A stretch of DNA of 64,000 nt from Gelatoporia subvermispora B (lineage: Eukaryota > Basidiomycota > Agaricomycetes > Polyporales > Gelatoporiaceae), in the NCBI GenBank assembly GCA_000320605.2, contig KB445801.1, forward strand, positions 1,073,506 to 1,137,505, in the 5' to 3' direction. The notes under the pieces are model-generated. The model ran no database searches and was not told the DNA's origin. It saw only the letters and a list, made by a program, of their open reading frames with translations. This document shows, in pieces, positions 1 through 10,014 of this stretch. A program made the position numbers and the translations under genes. The stretch's first letter is position 1. Each line of letters begins with the position of its first letter.

Positions 1-497
1 TGGAGGATGGGAATCCCGAGACCAATGCACAGATCGGTGATGATCATGCGGCGTTTCTCCTGACGAGTGGAGGAGACGGCGCTGACACTGGCAATCTTGT
101 ACAGACGGCGATTGATGATGAGGGAGCAAGCGCAGACTCCAACGCCGGACGCCAGCATCCATCTCGAGGCTGAAGAAGCGGTCAGAATCGCGCGAGACTC
201 AGACTACAAACGTTGTAACTGACTGATATCACACCACACGGGAGCCCAGTTAATCGCGTTGTTCTTCCAGATGAGCATATTGATCCCCTGGATGAGGCAC
301 TGGGTGCCGCACCAGAAGATGTACAGGACGCAACCCACGTTCCATGCTAATTTCCATTGGCTTAGCTAGCTACGAAATTACTATCGACGACGCGTCGTAC
401 CTTCTAGATGCCAATACAAGGGGATGGATACCAGCACGGCCCCAAGGAAGGCAAAGAAAATGTAGATATCTTGCTGTACGGACCACGGCACGGACAT
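1..497 (-). CDS. STE3: Ste3-like pheromone receptor, N-terminal part (runs off left edge)
   Basis: Seven-transmembrane G-protein-coupled receptor of the fungal Ste3 (a-factor receptor) family, which senses lipopeptide pheromones at the B mating-type locus of basidiomycetes. Three exons read on the minus strand: 497-401, 346-224 and 169-1, with GT-AG introns of 54 nt each, giving about 129 residues. The start MSVPWSVQQD is followed by a first membrane helix (FFAFLGAVLVSIPLYW), then the family signature WNVGCVLYIFW, the loop NNAINWAPVWCDI and, in exon 3, INRRLYKIASVSAV and DLCIGLGIPIL. These blocks are diagnostic for Ste3. The C-terminal helices and tail lie beyond position 1, so intactness cannot be judged. 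No pheromone precursor with a C-terminal CaaX box was noticed nearby, but precursors are short and easily missed by eye. It could be a mating-type receptor or one of the non-mating Ste3 paralogues common in Agaricomycetes. Confidence 0.9.
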
Positions 498-2616
498 CTT
501 GCGTTATGCAGGACAAGGCAGTAGTACGGAGGTTTCGCAAGTGCACAGCTGGAGCGAGGCGACTGGCGCTCGGAATCGGTCCTGTCGAGTGGAGAGAACC
601 GCGGGTGAAGAGAGGCGGGGGAGAGGAGCGAACGCTGGAGGATCTGCAGTGCTCCCCACTTTTTGAGTGACGGAAGGATTCTTCTCCCTTGTCGATAAAT
701 CCGGCCAATGGCTTGTGCTTGACTTGCCGACGCCCGTCGCTCTTGCGAAATGCGCAGAGGGATTAGGCCCATTCGGACGTTGATTTCACCCTTCCGCATT
801 GGGCATTGCCTTTGTCCTTCGTCCAGGAATGGCAAATCATGACATTGCCGGACACATGGCAAGGATCACCGGAACGAACTTCGCAGGACATAGACTCCCG
901 TAAAATCCCACCGCGCCCGAACGCCATTGGCCCTGCCTGTTCGCCATTGAAAGGGAGTCCTATCTTGGGAGCGAAAAGCTTCCGCACGAGCGCCCGCTGC
1001 GGCCAGATCAGTCACGTGAAGTCTACCACGAACGTCGAGCAGACCTCAGGGCATGCGGAGCCGCAAAGATAACAGTAAGTACCTGAGAATAGTGTCGCAA
1101 AAAGCCTCCGGAGGATCTGAAAATAGTATAGCCCCAGGAGAGCTTGAAGCCAGAACTACAACGGACAGAGACGAGGCGCTCTTCAGACAATGTCTCTAGG
1201 CTGTCGAGCTGCGAGATGGCGAGGCAGAACAACAGCACGAAATCTAACCTCAAACGGACTTGGCCTTCCGAATAGTAAACCAGCAGCACCAGGAGCAGCG
1301 TCACTTGCGTTCACTAGACAAGGTCGTCATGCCCAACCCCAGGTGAAAGCACAGCAGTCTTCAGCGTTTGCACCTTCCTGTATCGCCTTGTCGCCGGTCT
1401 TGCACATCGAGCACAGGCAGTATCCAGGTCGCAGCAGCAAAGCAGATAGTGGTCAAGTCCAGAGGGAAGGCTGGCAGATCTCCAGAGGCATGCCCGTATA
1501 TGAGGACGGAAGACGCCGGTACAGCTCCTATTGTCTTGCATCGCTCGGCGCCTCCCTTATTGTCCTGCCATCTCACCTCCTCTCACGGACGTCCCAAGAA
1601 GGACTGTTCGTGATCATCATGCAGCTATTCACGACCGTGTATGGGGAGATATTATGCCAGGATGGACGTCGTGACTTGTCCAGCCAGCAATTGTGGCAGG
1701 ATTCGGGACATTGCATTGACGGCGCTGGAAATGCGACATTGATTCGGTCAAATCATCGACGCGCGACACCGCGCAAATAGATGGCACTCACCAGAAACCA
1801 CGGCAAGTATATCAACCTGGACTGCGTGTCATGCGTCTCGGAAATACCATTCCAAGCATCAGATAACATCTGGGAACGAGTAGAACGAAGCAAAGTATGC
1901 CGCCTTGCAAGAATGCGATAGCTACAGTACGCATTCATTGCGTTCTCCGTGAATCAGGCCTCAAGAATTTAGTCAAACAGCTCTAGCAAGACTTAGAGAC
2001 GCAAGCACCATGGAGGTAGCGTTCAATGGTCTTCACGAGCTCGGGACGGATGTGATGGCATTCACCTTCGGCCCCAACATGGTTAAGTGACGATCAAACG
2101 CGTAATAAGCTTTCTCAAGCAGCACATACATACGATACAAGCACAAGGCTCAGCCCGTACGCCGGCGACGCGACCGAGGTGAAGAATGGTGGATGTGTCG
2201 GATGTATGAGGTCAGCCAGCAGCCCGGATGCCTTCACGAGCTGTAAATTTACTGATGGTAGCCGGCCGCTCCAACAGATAACGAGCTCGTCACTGGAGTG
2301 TACGCAAGCAGAGACGAGGCTGAGAAAGAGTGAAAACGAACGAAGGAGAACAACACCTGGCGCACGGACGCGTCGCCGACGCCGCACGCGCGCGGCGCGT
2401 CCGATCGAGTAACCGACTTGCTCTTCATCAACAAGCACGGCCACAACACGTCCTATGCTCACCTGCAGCCGACTCTATGCACTCCGTCTTCGAAAGTACG
2501 CCGGTGTTAGAGGTGGTGGGAGGTCGGGAGGAGGATGCGCTTAGACTTCAACATGAAATTTGCTCGATCTCGGACCCTTTCTTGACTTCGCGCTCCGCGA
2601 TGCCGCCTCCCTCACG
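498..2616. other. No supported gene; ambiguous membrane-like reading on minus strand
   Basis: Upstream region of the Ste3 gene plus about 1.5 kb without a gene I can defend. On the minus strand between about 1,960 and 1,170 several short open stretches have hydrophobic character (for example around 1,942-1,823, 1,470-1,400 and 1,304-1,200). They could not be joined into one consistent spliced model. It may be a decayed multi-pass membrane protein gene or noise. Confidence 0.3.
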
Positions 2617-2782
2617 ATGGAGGTCGATGCGCTGGCACAAGGTCTACGAGTTGTTGAGATGTTCGTGAGTATCGTAGAAATCAAACAAATTGTGAATACA
2701 CGAGAGTTACTTACAGTTCATAAGCCAGGACATCTCAGTCCCGTCTTCAACATCTTCTCTCCTTAGAAAGCACGTTCAGTGA
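2617..2782 (+). CDS. Possible small two-exon ORF of 37 residues, unknown
   Basis: Exon 1 at 2617-2664 starts with ATG (MEVDALAQGL...). A canonical 52-nt intron at 2665-2716 (GTGAGT donor, TTACTTACAG acceptor) joins it to exon 2 at 2717-2782, which ends in TGA after ...LLRKHVQ. The strong donor and the intron length typical for this genome are the only support. The open frame extends upstream of the ATG to a stop just before 2560, so this could also be the last two exons of a longer gene whose 5' part I could not find. No family is recognised and there is no CaaX box. Confidence 0.25.
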
Positions 2783-3366
2783 GGTCTCTCGGCTACTCTG
2801 CGGGCCACTTTCGCTTTCAACACGCCCAAAACGCTCGTACTCTGTATGTGCTCGGCAGCCCATTCACTCGCCCGACGTCCACTTTGGAGCACCCGACTCA
2901 GACTCTGAAACGATTAACGCCCCCGTACATGCTCAGTGCATAACTTAACGAGGGCTGCCACGCTACAGGTTCCCGGATCGCCCTCCAGCATATCATGCGG
3001 TGACACGCCTCTTTCAGGGTACTTCGGACCTGATAGTCATCTGATGTCCTCAATAAGCTTGGCCGTTCTTCATCCCCGGGTGATGGGTGGTAGAACTCCT
3101 TGCGGATCGCCCACGCAGCTGGAGAATGCAGCCAGGACGGAAGCCTATGACGTGATGGTATGCTACTCCAGTGATGCATGTAAGGACACAATGCGCCTCT
3201 GCGTTTCAGAGGCAATGCCCATCTCGCTTCCTCGTCTTCGCTTCCTTACGGCAGGTTTCGCCCGCCATCATGTGGTCTTACTCGTGAGGCGAGCGTTACG
3301 CTGTCTGGGGACGGGTACAAATATCACTGAGATGTGGAGTATGTCGGAAGCTGCGAGGTGCCCGCC

Positions 3367-6166
3367 ATGGATTCTCTTCGTGTCCTACTCCTCTCCTCAC
3401 TCGTGCTCATCGCAGCTAAAGCTGTGGTGGTCTCAGAGAGCATCAGCAGCACCACCGCACCCTCACTTTCAGGCTCTTTTGCGACAGGCCTCCCGAGTTC
3501 GGTGCTTTCGACCATTTCTCCGTCCACCATCACCGCAGCTCCTTCAAGCTTGCCCATATCGACATCGGGCGTGGCACCATCCGCAACTGCGTCCGCGATC
3601 CCCACAAGCGCCCCATTCCCGCCCATTGGATCGATTCCTCGCCAATACTCTCCGGAAGACTTGGAGCGGCTCTGGGATTTGGTGCGCTTCTCGGTCTGCT
3701 CAATTCAATACAGAACGCGTCGTGCTGACCCTCGTGACCGCGTCACCAGGTCGGCCCGGTCGAACCGCCACCTTTCACCACCACGCCCGTCCCGGAGGCA
3801 TCGGTGACGCTTCCCGCCACACCGCCGCCGATCTTCCCGACGTGGTACGCCCAGCAGCCGCAGGACATCTTCTCAAACCTCAAGTTCCCCGAGGGCTTCA
3901 TCTTTGGGATCGACTCCGCCGCGTATCAGGTCGAGGGCGCGGCCAAGAGCGAGGGCAAGGGCCCGACGAATTGGGACTGGGCGGGCAGGCAGCCGGGTAT
4001 GTCTCCGGGTGAGTGCACAATGTGACCTATCCTGAGCCAGCACGTATCAGGTGCAATTGCGGACGGGACGAACGGCGACATCGTCGACTTGCACTACTTC
4101 TTGTACAAGAACGACACGGCCCGCGCGGCGGCGCTTGGTTTGACCGCGCACTCGTTCAGGTGAGCACGTCGAGCTTCTGTGATTCTGATTTATCTCCGCA
4201 ATTTATGCGCAGCGCTTTACATTTGGATGATGTCATTGATCACTCGTATGTTGCAGTATCTCCTGGGCGCGCATCTTCCCGTTTGGGACCAAGGACTCGC
4301 CAATCAACCAAGCTGGGTTGGATCACTACTCTGATGGTATGTTTAGATGAGGATCGCTGTAGACTTTGACTGATTGTCATTCTTCTAGTCATCGACTATA
4401 CACTGTCGCAGGGATTACAACCCGTCGTGACGTTATGTGCGCGTCTCGCTACCACCCGGGCTTGTATCCAAGGCGGTTACTGAATCTCATATGTCTGAAG
4501 TCCACTGGGACCTGCCACTGGCGCTTGCTGCATACTACGGCGGGTTCACCTCTCCCGAGATTGTGGATGACTACGTCAAGTAAGCACACGACATGCTTGA
4601 GGACTTGTCTTCACTGATCCTTGTACACAGCTATGCGACGACCGTCTTCAAAGCGTTCAACGGCCGTGTCAAGACGTGGTACACATTCAACGAGCCACAT
4701 GCTTACTGCCCCCAGACTATCACGTATCCCTTCAGTATGCTGGTCATCCCGTCTATCCTCTTGCCCAGACTGATGGACAACCCCATTAAGACACGACGTA
4801 TCAAGCTGGGCTGAGTGCTCTAGAAGCCCAGTACTTATGTAGCTATTATGTCTGTAAGTTGTCCCATACGGATGCTTTTGCATGGCCACTAATCTCGGAC
4901 GGCAGTGAAAGCACACGCCGGCGCGGTCAAGGCTTTCAGGGCCATGAACATCTCAGGAGAGATTGCGTTCAAGAATGATGGTTTCGTGTAAGTCTGCATA
5001 CTTACCGTGTGACATTCTGCGGGTACTCAGATCCATCTAGAGGTCAGCCCTGGCGTACAAACTCGACAGAAGACGCAGAGGCTGTAGAGCGGAACGCAGC
5101 GTTCTACATCGGACTCTTCTCGGAACCCGTCTACGGTTCGGGCGACTGGCCGGAGATTGTGAAGGAGGCCCTCCCGCCGAGCATCTTCCCGAGGTTCACG
5201 GAGGAAGAAAAGGCCGACCTCAAAGGTCCGACCATCTCGCGTCCTCTCAGTCTCCTGCCAACCGTAGCCTGATTGCCCCACCGGGTTCTTCCGACAGGTA
5301 GTGCTGACTTCTTCGCCATTGATTTGTATCGCAGCCTGCGCATTGCCGCCCCGCCTAACGGGATCGCGGCATGTGCTGCGAACCCGGATGATGTCAACTT
5401 CCCGGCGTGTAATGTCAACGTGTTCTACGACTCGGAGACCAATTGGCCACTGGGGTACTCACCGGAGCACTCCGCGGACACTTGGCTGATGTTCACGCCG
5501 CAGAATCTGCGGTACGAGCTCAAAGAGCTGAAGAAGAGATGGCCATACGATAAGATCGTATGTCATCGAATTTGCTTTGTCGCATGAGAATTGATCATTG
5601 ACACGAATTCTACATGTGCAGTATGTTTCTGAATTTGGCTTCGCGAACCCGGAGGATGGGATTCGCACCGATCTGTCGACCGTCCTGATCGATGCTGACA
5701 GGACCAGTACGTTGTTGTCGGACTGTGTTGTACGGTGCTCAACGTCCCATTAGACTACTACATGAGTTATCTGGGAGAGTTCCTCTTGGCAATTCATGAG
5801 GATGGGATCCCGCTGGGTGGGACCTTCGCTTGGGGTGAGTCTGATATTTCAAGCCTTTGGTGCTTTCATACTTATCTGCCATTCCAGCAATTGTCGACAA
5901 CGCCGAATGGGCTTCGGGTACCAGTACTCGGTAGGTCTCACACTTAGCATGTAGTTTCAAAGCAGATACTCTCCACTCTCTCGCGGATGATCTTAACGAC
6001 GGTCATTTTCAGGTTCGGCATACAGTACGTGAACTATACGACGCTCGAGAGGACATTCAAGCGTTCCTCCATCGCTCTCTGTGCGTTTCGATCTGGCTAT
6101 GAGACACGAAACATGCTAAGATTCCGTTTCTTCACAGCTGATTTCTGGAAGTCGCACAAGGCGTAG
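3367..6166 (+). CDS. Secreted GH1 beta-glucosidase
   Basis: Glycoside hydrolase family 1 enzyme expected to hydrolyse beta-glucosides or cello-oligosaccharides outside the cell. About a dozen short introns split a protein of roughly 580 residues. The start MDSLRVLLLSSLVLIAAKA is a signal peptide. It is followed by about 90 residues rich in Ser/Thr/Pro, then the GH1 barrel: FPEGFIFGIDSAAYQVEGA, HSFSISWARIFPFG, TLFHWDLP, the acid/base motif TFNEP (codons at 4683-4697), YPFN, YVSEFGFANPEDG, and DNAEWASG...RFGIQYVNY near the end. The nucleophile Glu (codon 5631-5633) sits in SEFG rather than the textbook TENG, a variant that keeps the catalytic residue. The last exon ends DFWKSHKA at TAG 6164-6166. 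It is followed in the same direction by a sugar-porter-like transporter, so uptake of released sugar is a reasonable inference. Start choice rests on the signal peptide. Confidence 0.93.
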
Positions 6167-6933
6167 GGACTGGCTCATCATCTATGTCACTTGAAGGAAA
6201 AAATATGAAGATGGAAGCATAGGCCTTGAGATGTCCGAGTAGGACCTCGGGACAGGAAGCGTCTGGTAGTGACATGTACATTGAGTTTCGATGGCAGATG
6301 TGATGCTCGCGACTGTGATCAGTGCCTATTCTCAGGAGACTCTGCTGATGGACACATAAGAAGCTGCCCCTCGCCGCAAGCAAAGCGGGCACGGATCCGC
6401 TCGAGGATTGCACCGTCCAATAGTGCGAATCTACTCCGCAGCACAGACGCCCTAACCCCGCGCCTGGGTGGCGCCATTCCCATCTCTTTCAGCTTGTAAG
6501 ACATCTACAGCGACGCGTTCGGAATCACTTCATCTTGAGTCTCAGACATCATAAAATGTCTGCTTCATCGATTACTCGCGAACTTGAGCTGGAAAACGCA
6601 ATGCTCATCACGCGACACCTCGAGAATCTGAGTCAGGAGGTGTCGTGTTGGTATACGACGCTGACACGCCACCGCATAATTAAATGAAGCGAAGTAAGCA
6701 GCATGCATCTTGTCAAGCAGCGCGCTGCCGAACGAGATTTTCTCTCCTCCGGGGAGTAGGTTCAGACAGCGAAGGCGGCCACTCTCGTATAAAGGCGCAG
6801 AACCGCCGAGCCCGGTGGGAGACTTGCTATCGCCCCTCCGACGGCCTTCCTCGACGTTCTAGAGCCGGACCTCGACCCTACTTATACCCATCTTCTCCGG
6901 GTTCAACGGCAAACACGACCTGCGATACTCAAG
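6167..6933. other. Intergenic; one 43-residue ORF of uncertain status
   Basis: 3' flank of the GH1 gene and promoter of the next transporter. An uninterrupted plus-strand ORF at 6556-6687 (43 residues, starting MSASSITREL and carrying Leu/Glu-rich helix-like sequence) is the only thing of note. It has no CaaX end, no recognised family and no intron support. Confidence 0.3.
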
Positions 6934-9094
6934 ATGGACAAGACCGCCTCATTGACTTCACAGGATGCTGAGAAGCATGATCCTGACGCTTTGCGGAAGG
7001 AACGAGCGACGGACCCTCCCGACTTGTTCGAACATGGCGCGCTGGATCCAGTCTATCAGGCGAAGGCCCATCTGATCGCGAGCGCCATCCAAGAAATCGG
7101 CATGGGCAAGTATCAGTGGGGTTTGTTTGTGGTTGCAGGCTTTGGATGGTTCTCGTATGTCTCTATGCTTTACACCCCGGTGACGAATAAGCTGACATCT
7201 TCCATAGAGATAGCGTTTGGCCTGTGAGAGCCCGCTCTTGAATTTGAAGATCAACTTGCCACTTACGCATAATTCAGCTCATGGGCAGTCTCATCCTCAG
7301 TCCTGTAGTGAATGAGTTCCAGTTCAACAGCCCATTTCTGTCGCTCGCCCTGAACGCAGGCCTGCTGGCTGGTGCGATCTTCTGGGCATTTGGCTGCGAT
7401 ATCTGGGGTAGACGGTACGTTCGAGATAGACGTCCATCGACACATTTCTGACTATCGCATAGGTGGTCGTTCAATCTGTCGCTCCTGATTGCGGGCGCTT
7501 TTGGTCTTGCTGCAGGAGGGACACAGAATTTTGTTGCCCTTGCATGTCTCTTCGCCGTTGTCGGCTTCGGAGTCGGCGGAAACATGCCCGTCGACTCCGC
7601 AGTCTTCCTAGGTACGTGTCCAATCCGGATTCGTGTGCCTTCACGGATCTTGCTTACTTATGTCCGGGTAGACTTCGTTCCAGGCAGCTATCAGTACCTG
7701 CTTACGATCCTCTCCATTTGGTGGTCGATCGGTCAATTGGTCGCGAGTCTCGTGCGTACCATTATGATCAGGCCCGGGTCCAGATCTCACGAAGATTGCA
7801 GATCGCCTGGCCGCTCATCGCCAACTTCTCGTGTCCGATAGGATCGACGACATGCACACGCGCTGACAACATGGGCTGGCGCTACCTGCTCTTCACACTG
7901 GGCGGTATGACGCTGCTGCTCTGGGCGATTCGGTTCTTCGTCTTCCCCCTCATGGAAAGTCCGCGGTTCCTCGTAGGCCGTGGACGTGATGCGGAGGCCA
8001 TAGCGGTGATTCAGCGCATCGCTCAGTTCAACGGGCGTCCGTCTAGCCTCACCTTAGAGGAACTTGCAATGGTAGCTGAGAAGGCGGCGCCAAAAGACGC
8101 TGTGGCTACCCAAAGGCGTCAAGTCCTAAGCCAAAGCTCAGACTTCAGCACCGATCATGTCAAGGGACTGTTTGCGACCCCCAAACTTGCGTGGTCAACA
8201 AGCCTGCTCATTGCTCTATGGGGTGTGTTTCCATCTGCTGCGACTCTAACATGATGGTGACCCGGTCCTGCAGGCATCATCGGCCTCGCGTCGACCTTGT
8301 ACAACAGCTTTTTGCCTTTCTTGTCAGTATCTATTAAATTTGTCGTCTACATCAAACTGACTAATTGTGTTGCAGACTAGCAAACCGCGGTGCCGAGTTC
8401 GGCGATAGCTCTTACTTCATCACCTACCGCAACCAGGTTATTATTGCCGTCCTAGGCGTACCAGGCGCATTCCTCGCCGGTTGGGCAGTAGAGCAACCAT
8501 ACCTGGGACGCAAGGGCACGTTGGCCATTTCCGCGGGCGAGTACCCTATACTTTATATGCGGTGACATTATTCAACGACCCCTCGCGAAAGACAGGGCTC
8601 ACTGGTGTCTTTCTCTTCGCGACTACCACCGCCAGGAGCTCTAACGCGCTCCTGGGTTGGAACTGTGGGTGCGTACCTTGATCCTTGCTTATCAAGCTCG
8701 TGTCAGGGTGATTGACACATCCGGTTATTATAGATACGCCTTCCACAGTAATGTGCGTCCGATCCGACTTCATGTGATTGCAACGATGCTGACGGAGAGT
8801 AGATCATGTATGGTGTGCTGTATGCGATCTCTCCGGAGGTCTTTCCTGCCAAAGATCGTGGTACGGGCAATGGCCTTACCGCCACGGCTACCCGCGTCTT
8901 CGGCCTAATCGTGAGCCGGCCCGCTGCCTCGGTCTTCCCTCTTACTCACTGGTTCAACACAGGCGCCGGTGATAGCGCTCTACGCAAATTTGTCCACAGC
9001 TGTGCCGGTGTATGTTTCGGGCGCGCTCATCATAGCCAGCGGAGCGATGGCTCTGCTTCTGCCATACGAGCCGCGTGGTAGAGCCTCGCTCTAG
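6934..9094 (+). CDS. MFS transporter, SVOP/sugar-porter-like
   Basis: Major facilitator superfamily permease in the plasma membrane, closest in look to the SV2/SVOP-like organic-solute and sugar-porter group. The exact substrate cannot be read from sequence. The model starts at MDKTASLTSQ with a hydrophilic N-terminus and helix 1 around GKYQWGLFVVAGFGWFSDSV. FWAFGCDIWGRR is the conserved helix 2-3 loop (G-x3-D-x-x-G-R-R), and FPLMESPRFLVGRGRD is the PESPR-like motif after helix 6. The C-terminal half reads ISPEVFPAKDRGTGNG, another typical porter motif, and the protein ends PYEPRGRASL. About ten introns occur, including a 16-nt microexon at 7208-7223 that restores the frame between FS and VWPLMG. 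It is co-oriented with the GH1 gene upstream. Confidence 0.87.
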
Positions 9095-10014
9095 CGAGCA
9101 GGTAGGTTTTTTTCTTGCGAGTCACGACAATGTCATGTCATAGAATGCGGTGATGGACGCAATGTATACTGTTCTTGATCTGATCGTAGCTGGGGTGATC
9201 GGAGCGCCCATGCGGCGTTCCTGCGTGAATTTGACGAGGGTATTATGAAGCTTATACGGCTCCGCATCCCTCCATGCACGGGCAGCACGCCTGTCACGTA
9301 ACCATTAATGCTTGCCAGGTGCATTGTAGGTGCATTCCAGATGAGGGCGAGACCTGGTGAAGGCACTCGAGACTGAGCTGTGTGGAGCCTGCACAGCAAA
9401 TGTCGGTCAAGGTCAAGGTCTAGACACGTGTTCCGGTGGTAAAGTCCGTCCCTCTTTCGATCTGGTCCGAAGCACGGCACTCAGATAGTAAGATTTTACC
9501 TCTGCCCTGGCATCTTCTAGGGCCCCGAAGATCAGCACTTACAAGTCAATCGAAACGCAAGATTGATCTGTATTCTGTGAAAAGGAAGATCCGACTTGCC
9601 AGGACAATCTGGCTCCACCCACCGCTTTCGGAGAAGGCGCGCGGCGCTGACGCTGATCCGTCGAAATTATCTGGCAGCCTAGATTTCGACGTGCCTCGGT
9701 ATCTTGTCATGTGCGTTAACACACATGTCCGACCCGTTCTCGGTCGGGAACCACATTCCCCAGCCGCCTGACTGGGACAACGCCTTCCGGCTTAATTCTT
9801 CTGTAGAGCACGCTCTCGAGCGAATTCGGGCGGTGCCTACGTCGGACGGACTACACGGTGCACTTTAAGCACCGTGAACCACGGGCATGTGCGATGGTGC
9901 ATTATAAGCTTCATGCATGCACTGTCTCACCGCCATCTTACCCGGCTTCCGTTGGTCTGAGCTACTTCGTGCCTGTGGATCGGTCGATCCTGCGTTTCCT
10001 CCTCTTATTCTGAC
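9095..10014. other. Intergenic, transporter promoter region
   Basis: No supported gene. Short plus ORFs at about 9148 (31 residues) and 9725-9868 (47 residues, starting MSDPFSVGNH, with Glu-Arg in its second half) were examined as pheromone-precursor candidates, but both lack a CaaX end. A perfect palindrome lies at 9854-9876 (separate entry). Confidence 0.5.
9854..9876. repeat. Perfect 8-bp inverted repeat with 7-nt loop
   Basis: CACGGTGC at 9854-9861 pairs exactly with GCACCGTG at 9869-9876 around ACTTTAA. It lies about 140 bp upstream of the MCT-like transporter start, so it could be a dimeric transcription-factor site or a chance hairpin. Confidence 0.6.

Noticed and set aside
1190..1780. 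196-codon plus-strand frame
   Set aside because: No family resemblance, no hydrophobic or structural pattern, no supporting promoter or intron signals.
2115..2462. Minus-strand frame ending Val-Cys-Ala-Ala considered as CaaX protein
   Set aside because: The Cys is third, not fourth, from the end, and the frame is Arg-rich with no other precursor features.
2936..4012. 358-codon plus-strand open frame overlapping the start of the GH1 gene
   Set aside because: It is a different frame from the GH1 exons, contains no domain, and the GH1 reading with signal peptide explains the DNA.
9725..9868. 47-residue ORF with a Glu-Arg pair considered as pheromone precursor
   Set aside because: The C-terminus is not a CaaX box and no aromatic-Cys ending is present in any frame nearby.
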